A stretch of DNA of 64,000 nucleotides from Streptomyces lydicus (GTDB taxonomy: Bacteria; Actinomycetota; Actinomycetes; Streptomycetales; Streptomycetaceae), in assembly GCF_004125265.1 (NCBI RefSeq), contig NZ_RDTE01000003.1:2108001-2172000 (forward strand), given 5' to 3'. Shown piece by piece: positions 1-12,000 of the stretch. The stretch's first letter is position 1; the number at the start of each line of letters is the position of its first letter. The notes under the pieces are model-generated. The model was not told the origin of the DNA. It ran no database searches and saw only the letters and a program-made list of their open reading frames with translations. The translations under genes were made by a program, and so were the position numbers.

Positions 1-3000
1 CACGATCGTGTCCCCGTCGGCGATCGGCGCGTACGGCCCGGCGGGCGTGTGGGCCCAGTCGGTCAGCAGCGAGTGCCGCTCGTCGTCGAGGAGCACGTCC
101 AGGTCGGTGACCGGCCGGTCGGGCTCGGCGAGGGCGGCGCCCAGCAGCCGGACCAGACGCTCGCCCAGGCGCGCTGCGGTCGACGCGTCGAACAGGTCGG
201 CGCTGTACTCCAGGTCCACCGCGATGCCCGCGGGGGCGTCGTCGACGGTGTACCGGGGGCGCAGATGCAGGACGAGGTCGAACTTGGCCGCCTCCACGTT
301 CAGGCGCAGCGGCTGTACGGCAAGGCCGGGCAGGTCCGCCAGGGAGTTCAGGGCGCGTGTCTCGTCGTCGCCCCATTCGAGGACCACCTGGAACAGCGGG
401 TGGCGGGCGGCGGAACGCTCCGGGCGCAGCGCCTCCACCAGCCGCTCGAACGGCAGGTCCTGGTGGGCGAACGCGGCCAGATCCGTCCGGCGTACCCGGG
501 TCACGAGGTCGGTGAAGCTCGGGTCGCCGGACACGTCGGTACGCAGCACCAGGGTGTTGGCGAACAGGCCCACCACGTCGGCCAGCGCCTCGTGGGTGCG
601 GCCCGCGACCGGGGAGCCGATCGGGATGTCGGTGCCGGCGCCGAGCCGGGACAGCAGGGCCGCGAAGGCCGCCTGCACCACCATGAACGGGGTGGCCTTC
701 ATCTCCCGTGCCGTGCGGGCGATTTCCTGGTGCAGGCCGGCGGGGACCGTCAGGCTGTGGCGGCCCGCACGGTGCGGTCCCGACGCCGGGCGCGGCCGGT
801 CGGTGGGCAGCGTCAGCTCCTGCGGGAGACCGGCGAGCGTGCCGCGCCAGTGATCGAGCTGCCGGCCGAGCGCGGAGCCGGGGTCGTCCTCGGCGCCGAG
901 CACCGACCGCTGCCACAGAGTGAAGTCCGCGTACTGCGGGGCGGCGCCGGGCCGTTCGGGGGTGTCGCCGGTGAGCCGGGCGCGGTAGGCGGCGACGAGG
1001 TCGCGGGCGAGCACCGGGACGGAGGCGCCGTCCCCCGCGATGTGGTGGACGACGATGAGCAACACGTGCTCCTCGGCGCCGACCGTGAACAGCTGTGCCC
1101 TGATGGGGAGATCGGTGCTCAGGTCGTAGGGCCGGGCGACGGCCGCGCGCAGGGCGCCGTCCAGTTCGCCCGGGTCGGCCACGGTCCGCTCCAGGGGCAG
1201 GCCGGCGACGACGATGCGCTGGCAGGGGCCCTCGGCGTCCTCGGCGATCAGGGTGCGCAGGCTCTCGTGCCGGGCCACCAGGTCGTCGAGGGCGGCGGCG
1301 AGTGCCGCCTCGTCGAGGGCTCCGGTCAGCCGCAGTGCCATCGGGATGTGGTACGCGGTGTTCGTGCCGTCGAAACGGTCGAGGAACCATTGGCGCTGCT
1401 GTGCGTACGACAGCGGCAGCCGCTGCGGGCGGGGCAGGTCACCGGGCGCCTCGGTGGCGCCGCGCGGGCCGTCGGCGGTGAGGCGGGCGAGCTCGCGGAC
1501 GGTGGGTGTCTCGAACACCTCGCGGACGCCCAGCTCCGTGCCGAGGACCGCTCGGGCCCGGGCGACCAGTCGCATCGCGAGCAGGGAGTGCCCGCCGAGG
1601 TCGAAGAAGGAGTCGTCCACACCGACCCGCTCCACGCCGAGCACCTCGGCGAAGACCCCGGCGAGCAGTTCCTCCGCGGGGCTCGCGGCGCCGCGTCCGC
1701 CGCCCGCGTCGTAGCGCGGGGCGGGCAGAGCGGCCTGGTCGAGCTTGCCGTTGACCGTGACCGGCAACCGGTCCAGGGCGACGACGGCTGCCGGGACCAT
1801 GTGGTCGGGGAGTGTCTTTCGCAGCCGGGCCCGCAGCGCCTCGGGCACCACCGTGGCGCCGTCGGCGGCCACCGCGTAGGCGACCACCCGGCGGTCGCCC
1901 GGCCGGTCCTCGCGGACGACGACGGCGCTCGCGGCGACCTCGGGGGCGGCCACGACGGCGGCCTCGATCTCGCCGGGTTCGATGCGGAAGCCGCGCAGTT
2001 TGATCTGCCGGTCGGCCCGGCCGACGTAGACCAGCTGTCCGTCCTCGCGCCAGGAGACCTGGTCCCCGGTGCGGTACATCCGGGTGCCCGGCGCGCCGAA
2101 GGGGTCGGCGACGAACCGTTCGGCGGACAGGGCGGGACGGTCCAGATAGCCACGGGCCAGGCCCGCGCCGGTCACGTACAACTCCCCCACCACGCCGACG
2201 GGGACGGGCTGCAGGTGCGCGTCGAGGACGCGGACCCCGAGCCCCGGCAGGGCCGTGCCGACGGGCGGGACCCCGGAGCCCGACAGCGGGGCGCTCATGG
2301 TGGCGCACACCGTCGTCTCGGTCGGACCGTACGCGTTGATCATGCGGCGTCCGGTCGACCACTCCTCGGCGACCTGCGGCGGGCACTGCTCACCGGCGAC
2401 GGCAAGACTGCGCAGCGTCGGCAGGTCCTGCGGCGCCAGTTCGCGCAGGGCAGCGGGCGGCAGGGTGGCGTGGGTGACACCGTGCTCGGCGACGGTGCGC
2501 GCCAGCGGGAGTCCGGGCAGCAGTTCCTCGCGGGCGGCGAGGATCAGGCGGGCGCCGGCGAGCAGGGTGACGACCGTCTCGGAGACGAAGGCGTCGAAGC
2601 TCGGCGAGGCGAACTGAAGCACCCGGCTGTCCGCGTCGACGTCGAACCCGGCGCGCTGGGCGCGGGCGAGCCCGGGGATGCCCTCGTGGGTGACGACAAC
2701 TCCCTTGGGACGGCCGGTCGAACCGGAGGTGTAGATGACATACGCGGCCTGCTCGGGGCGGATGTCGCGGACCAGGCCCTCGCCGGACAGGTCGAGCCCG
2801 TCCAGGTCCATCCGGGGCAGCCCGGTCTCGGGCAGGACGGTGTCCGAGGTGGTCAGGATCAGTTCGGGCGCGGCATCGGACAGGGTCTGCGCGATGCGCC
2901 CGGCCGGGTGGGCCGGGTCGACCGGCACGAAGGCACCGCCCGCGAGGGCGACCGCGTGCAGGGCGACCACGAGGTCCACCGAGCGCGGCAGCACGATCGC

Positions 3001-6000
3001 CACGCGCTTCTCGGTGTCCACCCCGGCGTCGGCCAGTGCGCGGGCCAGCACCCGGGCCCGGCCGCTCAGTTCTCCGAAGGTGACGGTCTGCTCGCCGGCG
3101 CCGAGCGCCACGGCGTCGGGCGTGCGGCGTGCCTGGTCGAGGAAGAGTTCGGGCCAGGTACGCGGGTCGGTGACGTCCGCCGGGCCGGCGCCGAGCGCGA
3201 GGAGGGCGACCCGGGATGCGGCGGTGTGCCCGCTGATCCGGCCGACCGGGGTGGTGGGCTCGGTGACGACGGCCCGCAGCAGATTCGGCAGCAGGTCGGC
3301 GATCTGCCCCATCCGCTCGTCGCTCAGCACGTCCGGGCGGTGGTGCAGGCGCAGCCGCAACCCGTCCGCGACCGGGCTCGCCTCCAGGGCGAGCGCGTAG
3401 TGGGTGACGGCGTGGTGCGCGACCTGGCCGGCCTGGAGCCCGGCGCGGCGGGCCACCCCCGCCAGTGCCGCCACGTCCAACGGGTAGTTCTCGAACACCA
3501 TGGAGGTGTCGAACAGTTCGCCGTGCCCGGCGGTGCGCCGGATGTCGACCAGGCCGAGATGGTGGTGCTCGACCAGGCGCGCCTGGTCGAGCTGGAGGCG
3601 GCGGGCGAGGTCGCCGACCGGCTCGTCGGCGCGCAGGGCCGCGCGCAGCGGCACGGTGTTGACGAAGAGACCGACCATGTCGGCCGCGCCCGGCAGATCG
3701 GCGGGACGGCCGCTGACGGTGGTGCCGGTGACCACGTCGTCCCGGCCGGTGAGCCGGGCCACCAGCAGCAGCCAGGCCGTCTGGACGAGGGTGTTGGGGG
3801 TGACGCCGAGGCGGCGGGCGGCGGCCTGGACGTCGAGCCCCTCGACGGTGAGGTCGAGCCGGCCGGGTTCCTGCTCGTGTGGGGCCGGGCCGGTGGCGAG
3901 CAGGGTGCCGCCGTCCAGGCCGGCCAGGGCCTGGCCCCAGGCGGCGTGCGCGGCCGCGCGGTCCTGGCGGGCGAGCCACGTCAGGTGCTCGCGGTGCGGG
4001 CGGACCTGGGGCAGCGGCTCGCCCAGGTAGTGGGCCATCAGCTCGCGCATCACGATCGGCATGGACCAGCCGTCGCGGATGCTGTGGTGGGCGGTGGTGA
4101 TCAGGGTGTGCCGGTCCCCATGGGAGGCGAGGGTCCAGCGCATCAGCGGTCCGGTGGCGATGTCGAACCCGCGCCGCCGGTCGGCCGCGCAGAGGGCGTC
4201 CAGCTCGCCCGCGCCGGCCACCTCGGCCTCGGTGAAGTCGACTCGGGGAGCACGGAGCACCACCTGTACGGGCGTGCCCTGCGAGGTGCGGCGGAACGTG
4301 GCGCGCAGCGCCGGGTGGCGACGCTGCACCTCGGCCGCGGCGGCACGCAGCCGGGCGGGGTCCAGCGGGCCGGTCAGCTCCACGCGGAGCTGGGAGATGT
4401 ACGGGTCGTCCGTGCCGTCGCCGTACTGGTGGTGGAAGAGGAGGCCCTCCTGGAGCGGGGTGAGCGGCAGCAGCTCGGCCACGTCACCGGCCGCCTCCAG
4501 CTCCCGTATCTCCGTCTGCTCCAGGGGGACCAGCAGGTCGGACGGGGTGTGTCCGCCGGCCTCCGGGTGCTCGCCGTGCGCGGCGAGGCCGCTCAGCGCG
4601 CCGGCCCACAGCTCGGCCAGGCGGGCCGCTTCGGCGTCGGGGACCAAGGCGCGGGCCCAGGTCCAGGTGGCGACGAGTTCCGGTCCCTCGGGGCCCTCGT
4701 GGGCCGCGACGTTGACCTCGACGGTGTGCGAGAGCGGGACGTCCGGGGCGTTGTCGCCGCCCACCGCGGCCAGTTCCCAGCCGGGGGCGAGTGCCCCGGC
4801 CAGGCTCACGCGGCCCAGGTAGTTGAAGCCGATCTGTGCCTCGGGCAGCTGCCCGAACTCCGGCGCGGTGCCGGAGTCGCAGAAGCGGACGAGACCGTGG
4901 CCGATGCCTCGGCGCGGGGTGGCGCGCAGTTGTTCCTTGACGGCACGCAGGGCGTCACCGGTCGCTTCTGTTCCGTCCAGGACGGCACGCGGGTCGGCCG
5001 CCTCGGTGTCGAGGCGTACGGGGTGGGCGACGGTGAACCAGCCGACGGTGCGGGCGAGGTCGGCGCCCGGTACCAGGTCCTCGTGCCGGCCGTGGCTCTC
5101 GATGTCCACGAGCAGACCGGCCCGGTCACCGCGCCACAACGGCAGGGCGGCGGCGAGCGCGGTCAGCAGGACGTCGTCCGGGCCGGCGTGGAAGGCCGCG
5201 GGCAGGTCCTCGAGCACGGCGCGGGTCATGTCGGCGGGCATCCGCTGAGTCAGGCGTCCGGCGTCACCGCGCAGGTCGAGGGCGGGGTCGAGGCGCCGGG
5301 GGCCGATCAACGGGTCGTCCGCGGCGAGCAGTTCGCGCCAGTGGTCGGCGTCGTCGGCGGGGAGCGCGGTGAACGCGCGGGCCCACTGGGCGAAGGAGGT
5401 GCCCACGGGCGCGGGGTCGGGCCGGCCGCCCTCGGCGAGATCCTGCCATGCCTGAGCGAGGTCCGGCACGATGATCCGCCAGGAGACGCCGTCGACGGCC
5501 AGGTGGTGCACGATGAGCAGCAGTCGCCCGGCGTGCTCGGTGCCGCGGTCGAACCAGACGGCGCGCAGCATGCGTCCGGCGGCCGGATCGAGGCTGTCGC
5601 GGGCGGCGCCGGTGTGCCGGGCGGCCAACGCGGTGAGTTCCTCGTCGCTCGCGTCCGCGCGGGCCTCGACCCGGGTCAGCAGGGAGTCGGCGAGAGCCGC
5701 GGGGCCGTCCGCCCCCACGGGTGCGACGGTGAAGCCGTCGGCGTCCGCGACGCGCATCCGCAGCGCCTCGTGCCGCTCCAGGACGGCGCCGAGGGAGGCC
5801 GCCAGCTGCTCGCGGGTGGTCGGGGGCAGGGTCAACGTGACGGACTGGTGGTACTGCGCGTACCGGCCTCGTGTGACCAGGCGGCGCATCAGGGGAAGCA
5901 ACGGGGCCTGTTCCGGGCCCTGTTCGGCGGTCTCGGGGGAGGCTGCCGGTGCGTCCTTCTCGGCCAGCGCCGCGGCGAGGCGGGCCGGCGTGCGGTGCTC

Positions 6001-9000
6001 GAAGACGTGCCGCGCCGAGAACCTCAGACCCGCCGCACGCGCACGACCCACCAGCTGGATCGACATGATGCTGTCGCCGCCCAGCGCGAAGAAGTCGTCC
6101 TCCACCCCCACGTCCGCACGCCCCAGCACCTGCCGGAACAGTCCCAGCAGACGCTCCTCGGCGGCGCTGGAGGCGGTGCGGTGTGCGGTGCCCGTGGTGA
6201 GGGCGGGCTCGGGCAGGGCCGCCCGGTCCACCTTGCCGTTGGGGGTCAGCGGCAGCTCGTCCAGGACCACGAAGGCGGCGGGCACCATGTACTCGGGCAG
6301 CGCCGCACGCATCCGCCCCTCGGCCTCGGCCACGACGGCGGCCTCTGCGGCGCCGGGTGCCACGAGGTAGCCGACCAGGCGGGGTCCGCCGGCGGAGCCG
6401 CGCACGGCCGCGGCGGCACGGGCCACGCCGGGCACGGCCTCAGCCGCGGCCTCCACGTCGCCCAGTTCGATCCGGAAACCGCGCACCTTCACCTGGTCGT
6501 CCACCCGGCCCAGGTACTCGACGGTGCCGTCCGGGCGTTGCCGGGCCAGGTCGCCGGTGCGGTACATCCGGCCGCCGGCGGGGTCGAACGGGTCGGCCAC
6601 GAAGCGGTGCGAGGTCTGGCCGGGCAGCCCGAGATAGCCGCGGGCCAAGCCCTCGCCGGCGAGGTACAGCTCACCCCTCGCACCGGGGCGCACCGGCCGC
6701 AGTCCGCTGTCGAGCAGGTGCACGCGCGCATACGGGAAGGGCCGGCCGATCGGCACCGGTCCGTCGGCGACCGGCTCGCCCGGCTCGATCCGGAACTCCA
6801 TGACGTTGACGGTCGCCTCGGTGGGACCGTACGCGTTGATCACGGTCGCCTCGGGGTGCGCGGCCCGCCACGCGGTGAGCATCTCGCCGCGCAGTGCCTC
6901 GCCGCCGAGCACGAGGGTCCCCGACGGTGAAACCTCCTCGGGCAGGGTGTCGAGCAGGCGCAGATGGCTGGGCGTGCCCTTGAGGAAGGTGGGGCGTGCG
7001 GCCGCGAGGGCGTCCGGGAGTTCGGCCACGTGCACCTGGCCGCCCGCGACCAGCGGGGTGTACAGGCCGGTGACGGTGAGGTCGAAGGACACCGAGGTGT
7101 GTGCGAGGGCGAGGCCCGCCACGTCCGGATAAGCGTCCGCGGCCCGGGCCAGGTAGGCGCCCAGGGCCCGGTGTTCGACCACGACGCCCTTGGGGCGGCC
7201 GGTGGAACCCGAGGTGAAGATGGCGTAAGCGGCGTCCTCGGGCCGGGGCATGCGGCCGGGCGCGTCGGCCTCGGCGTCGGTCGGCCGCACCGTGGGCAGG
7301 CCCCCGGGTACGAGCCGCGGATCGGCGGTGACGGCCAGGGCCGGGGCGCTGTCCTGAAGGATCACGGCGATCCGCTCGGCCGGGTAGGCCGGGTCCACCG
7401 GCACGTAGGCGGCGCCCGACTTGAGCACGGCGAGCAGCGCGACCACCAGGTCCACCGACCGCGGCAGCAGCACCGCGACCAGCCGGCCGGGCCCGGCGCC
7501 GTGCGCGATCAGTTCGGCGGCCAGCGCGTTGGAGCGGCGGTCGAGCCGGCGGTAGGTGAGGGTTTCGCCGTCGGCGAGCACGGCAGGCGCGCCGGGGGTA
7601 CGGGCCGCCTGCGCGGTGAACAGCTCGGGCAGGGTGGTGGCGGCCGGGGCGGGCTGTGCGCGGCCGCGGTCCGCCGGTGCCGCCTCGCCGGTCCTGGCGA
7701 GGCGGCCGAGCGGTGTCGCGGGCGCGGCGGCGAACGCGCGCAGGGTCGCGAGCAGCTCCGCGCCGGCGGCCAGCGCGGTCCGGTCGCTCACCAGCTGCGG
7801 CTGGTGGCGCACGCGCAGCCGCATCCGCTCGCCCGGTTCGACGACGACGCTGATCGCATAGTGGCTGCCGTCGCGGACCCGGGCACCGGTCAGGGCGAGC
7901 CCGGCGTCCTGCGCGGCGGCGGTGATGGCGGCCAGGTCGAGCGGGTAGTTCTCGAAGCTGAGCAGGGTGTCGAAGAGTTCGCCCATGCCCAGGGCGCGCT
8001 GGATGTCGCCGAGCGCGACGTGGTGGTGGTCGAGCAGCGTGGACTGCTCGCGGCCCAGCCGCGCGGCGAGGGCGTCCAGACTCTCGGCCGGATCGAGCCG
8101 TACCGCCAGCGGCACGGTGTTGATGAACAGGCCCACGAGGTCTTCCGCGCCGGGCAGTTCGGCGGGCCGGCCGGCCACGGTGACGCCGAACAGCGCCTCG
8201 TCACGGCCGGTCAGTCCCCGCAGTACGACCGCCCAGGCGGCCTGCACGAGGGTGTTGACGGTGACGCCGGTGCGGCGGGCGACGTCGGCGAGCCCGGCCG
8301 TCTCCCGCGCTGTCAGCAGGTGGTCCTGGCGGACCGGCTCCAGCACCCGAGCGCCGTGCTCCGTCGCGACCCGCGAGGGCTCGGTCACCTCGGCGAGCGC
8401 GGCCCGCCACACCTGCAGCGAGGTCTCGGTGTCGGTGCCGGCCAGCCAGGCGAGGTGGTCGCGGTAGCGGGCCTGCTCCCCGGTGGACGCTACGGTGCCC
8501 GTGGTCCCGGCGTACTCGGCGAACAGGTCCCGGGCGACGATCGGCAATGACCAGCCGTCCACCACGATGTGATGCAGAGTCAGGACCACCGACGCCGTGC
8601 CGTCGGCGCGGCGCACCGCTGTCGCCCGTACCAGCGGCGGGCGGGACAGGTCGAAGCGGGTGGCGCGGTCCTCGTCGAGGAGCGCGCGGAACCCGGCGTC
8701 GTCGGCGACGGACACCTCCCGCACGGGCACACTCGGCGCCTCGTGCACCAGTTGCACCGACCGCTGGTCCTCGGTGGTGCGGAACCCGGCGCGCAGCGCC
8801 TCGTGCCGCAGCAGCACCCGGTCCAGGGCGGCGCCGAACCGCGCCGCGTCGACCGGAGCGGCGAAGTCGAGGACCACTTGCAAGGTGTAGGGGTCGGCGT
8901 CGAAGTCGTCGAAGGCATGGTGAAAGAGCAGCCCCTGCTGGTTGGGCGAGAGCGGCAGCACGTCCGACACCCCGGGCTCGGCGGCGAGCCGCTCGCCCTC

Positions 9001-12000
9001 CTCGGTGGTGACGGGCAGTGTGATCCGCCGCGGGGTGCGGTCCGGCTCGTGCGCCGTGCACACCTCGGCGAGCGCGGCCACGGTGCGCCGCTCGAACATG
9101 TCGCGGAAGCCGAACGAGACACCCTGTGCGCGAGCCCGGCTGAGCAGCCGGAAGCCGAGGATGCTGTCGCCGCCGAGCGCGAAGAAGTCCTCGTCGACAC
9201 CTACCGTGTCGAGGCCGAGCACCTCCGCGTACAGCGCGCACAGCAGTTCCTGAAGTGGGGTCCGCGGCTCCCGGGAAGCGGCACCGGCGATGACCGGGAC
9301 GGGCAGCGCGCGCCGGTCGATCCCGCCGCCGGGGGCCGGCGGGAGGGTGTCCAGGGTGACGAGCACGGACGGGACCATGTAGTCCGGCAGGTCCGCGGCG
9401 ACGGCGTCCCGCAGGGACGAGGGGGCGATCGCGGCACCCCGGCGGGGCACCACGTAGCCGACCAGACGGCGCTCGCCGGGGGTGTCCTCGCGGACGACGA
9501 CGACGGCGGCACGCAGCACGTCGTCGTGGGCCGCGAGCGCGGTCTCGACGTCGGCCGGATCGAACCGGAAGCCGCGCAGCTCGACCAGGTCGCCCCGGTC
9601 CTCGCCGTCGGCCGGCTCGCAGTCGGACACCAGGGCGCCGACCAGGGTGCCCGGGGCGTTCGCCAGCCGGGCAAGGGTGTCGCCGAACCGGTCGAGGAGC
9701 GACTGGGCGGCGGTCGGCGTGAACAGGTGCGGGCGGCAGACGAGCCGGGCGGTCAGCCGCTCGCCGGGGACGGCGGTGAGGGTCAGCGGGTAGTGGTTGG
9801 TGTCGGTGACGTCGGCGTCCCCCACCACCAGGCCGCTCTCCCGGGCCACGGCGTCGAGAGCGGCCAGGTCCACCGGGTAGTTCTGGAAGGCGACGACGGT
9901 GTCGAAGAGGCCTGCGACGCCCGCCGCCCGCTGTACCTCGACGAGCGGCAGGTACTGGTGGGCGAGGAGGTCGGCCTGGTCGTCCTGGACGGCGCGGGCC
10001 ACCTCGGCCAGGGTCCGGTCCGAGCCCGGACGGGCGCGCAGGGGCACGGTGTTGACGAACAGTCCGGCCATCTCGCTCGCCCCGGGCACCTCGGCGGGGC
10101 GGCCCGCCACGGTGATACCGAACACGACGTCGTCCTGGCCGGTCAGCTCACGCAGTGCGACCGACCAGGCGGCCTGCACCATGGTGTTGACGGTGACGCC
10201 GAGGCCGCGGGCGCTTTGCTCCAGGCGCTTGGTGGTGTCGGTGTCCAGGCTGCTCTCGAGACGTACGGGCTCCTGCGCCCGGACCGCGCCGGCGCCGCCC
10301 ACCAGGGTCGGGCGGACCCCGGAGAGGGCCTCGCCCCACGCGGCGGCGGAGCGCCGGTGGTCACGGCCGGCCAGCCAGGCGAGGTGGTCGCGGTAGGGCC
10401 GGGGGTCGGGCCCCATCGGGCCGCCCTGGTAGGCGCGCAGCATCTCGGCAAGGAGGATCGGCACCGACCATCCGTCGAGGACGAGGTGGTGGCAGGTGAC
10501 GACGAGCCGATGCCCGTCGTCGAGGCGCAGCAGGGCGGCGCGCAGCAGTGGCGCGGCGGCGATGTCGAAGGGTTCGCCGGCCTCGGCGCGCAGCACCGTG
10601 TCGAGTTGGTCGGCGCGCCCGCGCAGGTCGTGCAGGCGCCACGGGACGGCGGCCCGTCGGCGTACCGCGAGCACGGGCCGGCCGACCCCCTCGTGAAGGA
10701 TCCCCGAACGCAGCACGGGGTGGCGGGAGACGACGGTGTCGAGGGCGGCGCGCAGCCGCTCGGGGTCCACCTCGCCGGTCAGGTCGAGGCCGATACGGAC
10801 GGTGTAGAGGCCCTCGGCCGCGTCGGTGGTGAGGCTGTGCACCACCAGGCCCTCCTGGAGCGGTGTCAGCGGCAGCACCTCCTGGAGGTCGGGGTCGGCG
10901 GACAGCGCGGCCAGTTCGTCCTCGGGCAGCGGCGCGGGCAGCACGGCCACCGCCGCGTCGCCGTCCGTCGGCTCGCCGAGCGCGCAGGTGGGGGCGAGGC
11001 GGGCGACGGTGCGCGCCCTGAACAGGTCACGGATCGCCACGGTGAGTCCCTCGCGGGCGCCGCGGGAGACGACGCGGGTGGCCGAGAGCGAGGTGCCGCC
11101 GAGCGTGAAGAAGTCGTCGTCGACGGTGACGGATTCCAGGCCGAGCACCTCGGCGTAGAGCCGGCACAGCCGCTCCTCCAACTCGGTGCGCGGGGCCCGT
11201 CCGCCGGGCAGCGAGACCCGCACGGGCGCGGGCAGGGCCCGTCTGTCGAGCTTGCCGTTGGGGGTCAGCGGCAGCGCGTCCAGGACCACCACGGCACCGG
11301 GGACCATGTACTCGGGCAGCCGCTCGGCGAGGTGGGCGCGCAGGGCCGGTGAGTCGCCCTCCGGGGTGACGACGTAGGCCACCAGGCGCTTGTCCCCCGG
11401 CCGGTCCTCGCGCATCAGCACAGCGGCCCGCTCGACCGGCGGATGGGCGAGCAGCGCGGCCTCGATGTCGCCGAGTTCGATACGGAAGCCGCGCACCTTG
11501 ACCTGGTGGTCGAGGCGGGACAGGAAGGTGAGGGCGCCGCCCGCCTCGACCCGCACCAGGTCGCCGGTGCGGTACATGCGGGCGCCAACGGGTCCGTAGG
11601 GGTCGGCGACGAAGCGCTCGGCGCTCAGGCCGGGCCGGCCCCGGTAGCCACGGGCCACACCGTCACCGGCGATGTACAGCTCGCCGCTGTAGCCGGCCGG
11701 CACCGGGCGCAGCGCCGTGTCGAGCACGTACACCCGCGTGTTGAGGACCGGGGCGCCCAGCGTCACCGGCCCGCCGTGCCGTTCGACCGGTGCGGTCATC
11801 GACCAGACGGTGGTCTCGGTGGGGCCGTACATGTTGGTGACGCCCGCGGCGTGCCCGGACAGCAGGTCGGCCAGGACCTGCGGGAGGGCCTCACCGCCGG
11901 TCAGCACGCGTACCTTGGCGAAGACCTCCGGACGGGTCTCGATCAGCGGCTGCCACAGGCTGGGGGTGGCCTGGACGACGGTGATCGCCTCCCGTTCGAC

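Noticed and set aside
49..6930. A 2,293-codon open frame on the plus strand, and similar long plus-strand frames at 6964-8550, 8569-11352 and 11443-14142.
   Set aside because: They are antisense to the NRPS in a GC-rich region. The translations are low-complexity Gly/Arg/Gln/Val with no domain, while the minus strand gives clear C, A, T and E motifs throughout.
9300..9650. That the missing adenylation core is caused by a frameshift or stop.
   Set aside because: The frame is continuous from C2 through T2, and no A1-A7 motif is present in any frame between 9650 and 9700. An assembly collapse remains possible and is stated as a refuting result.
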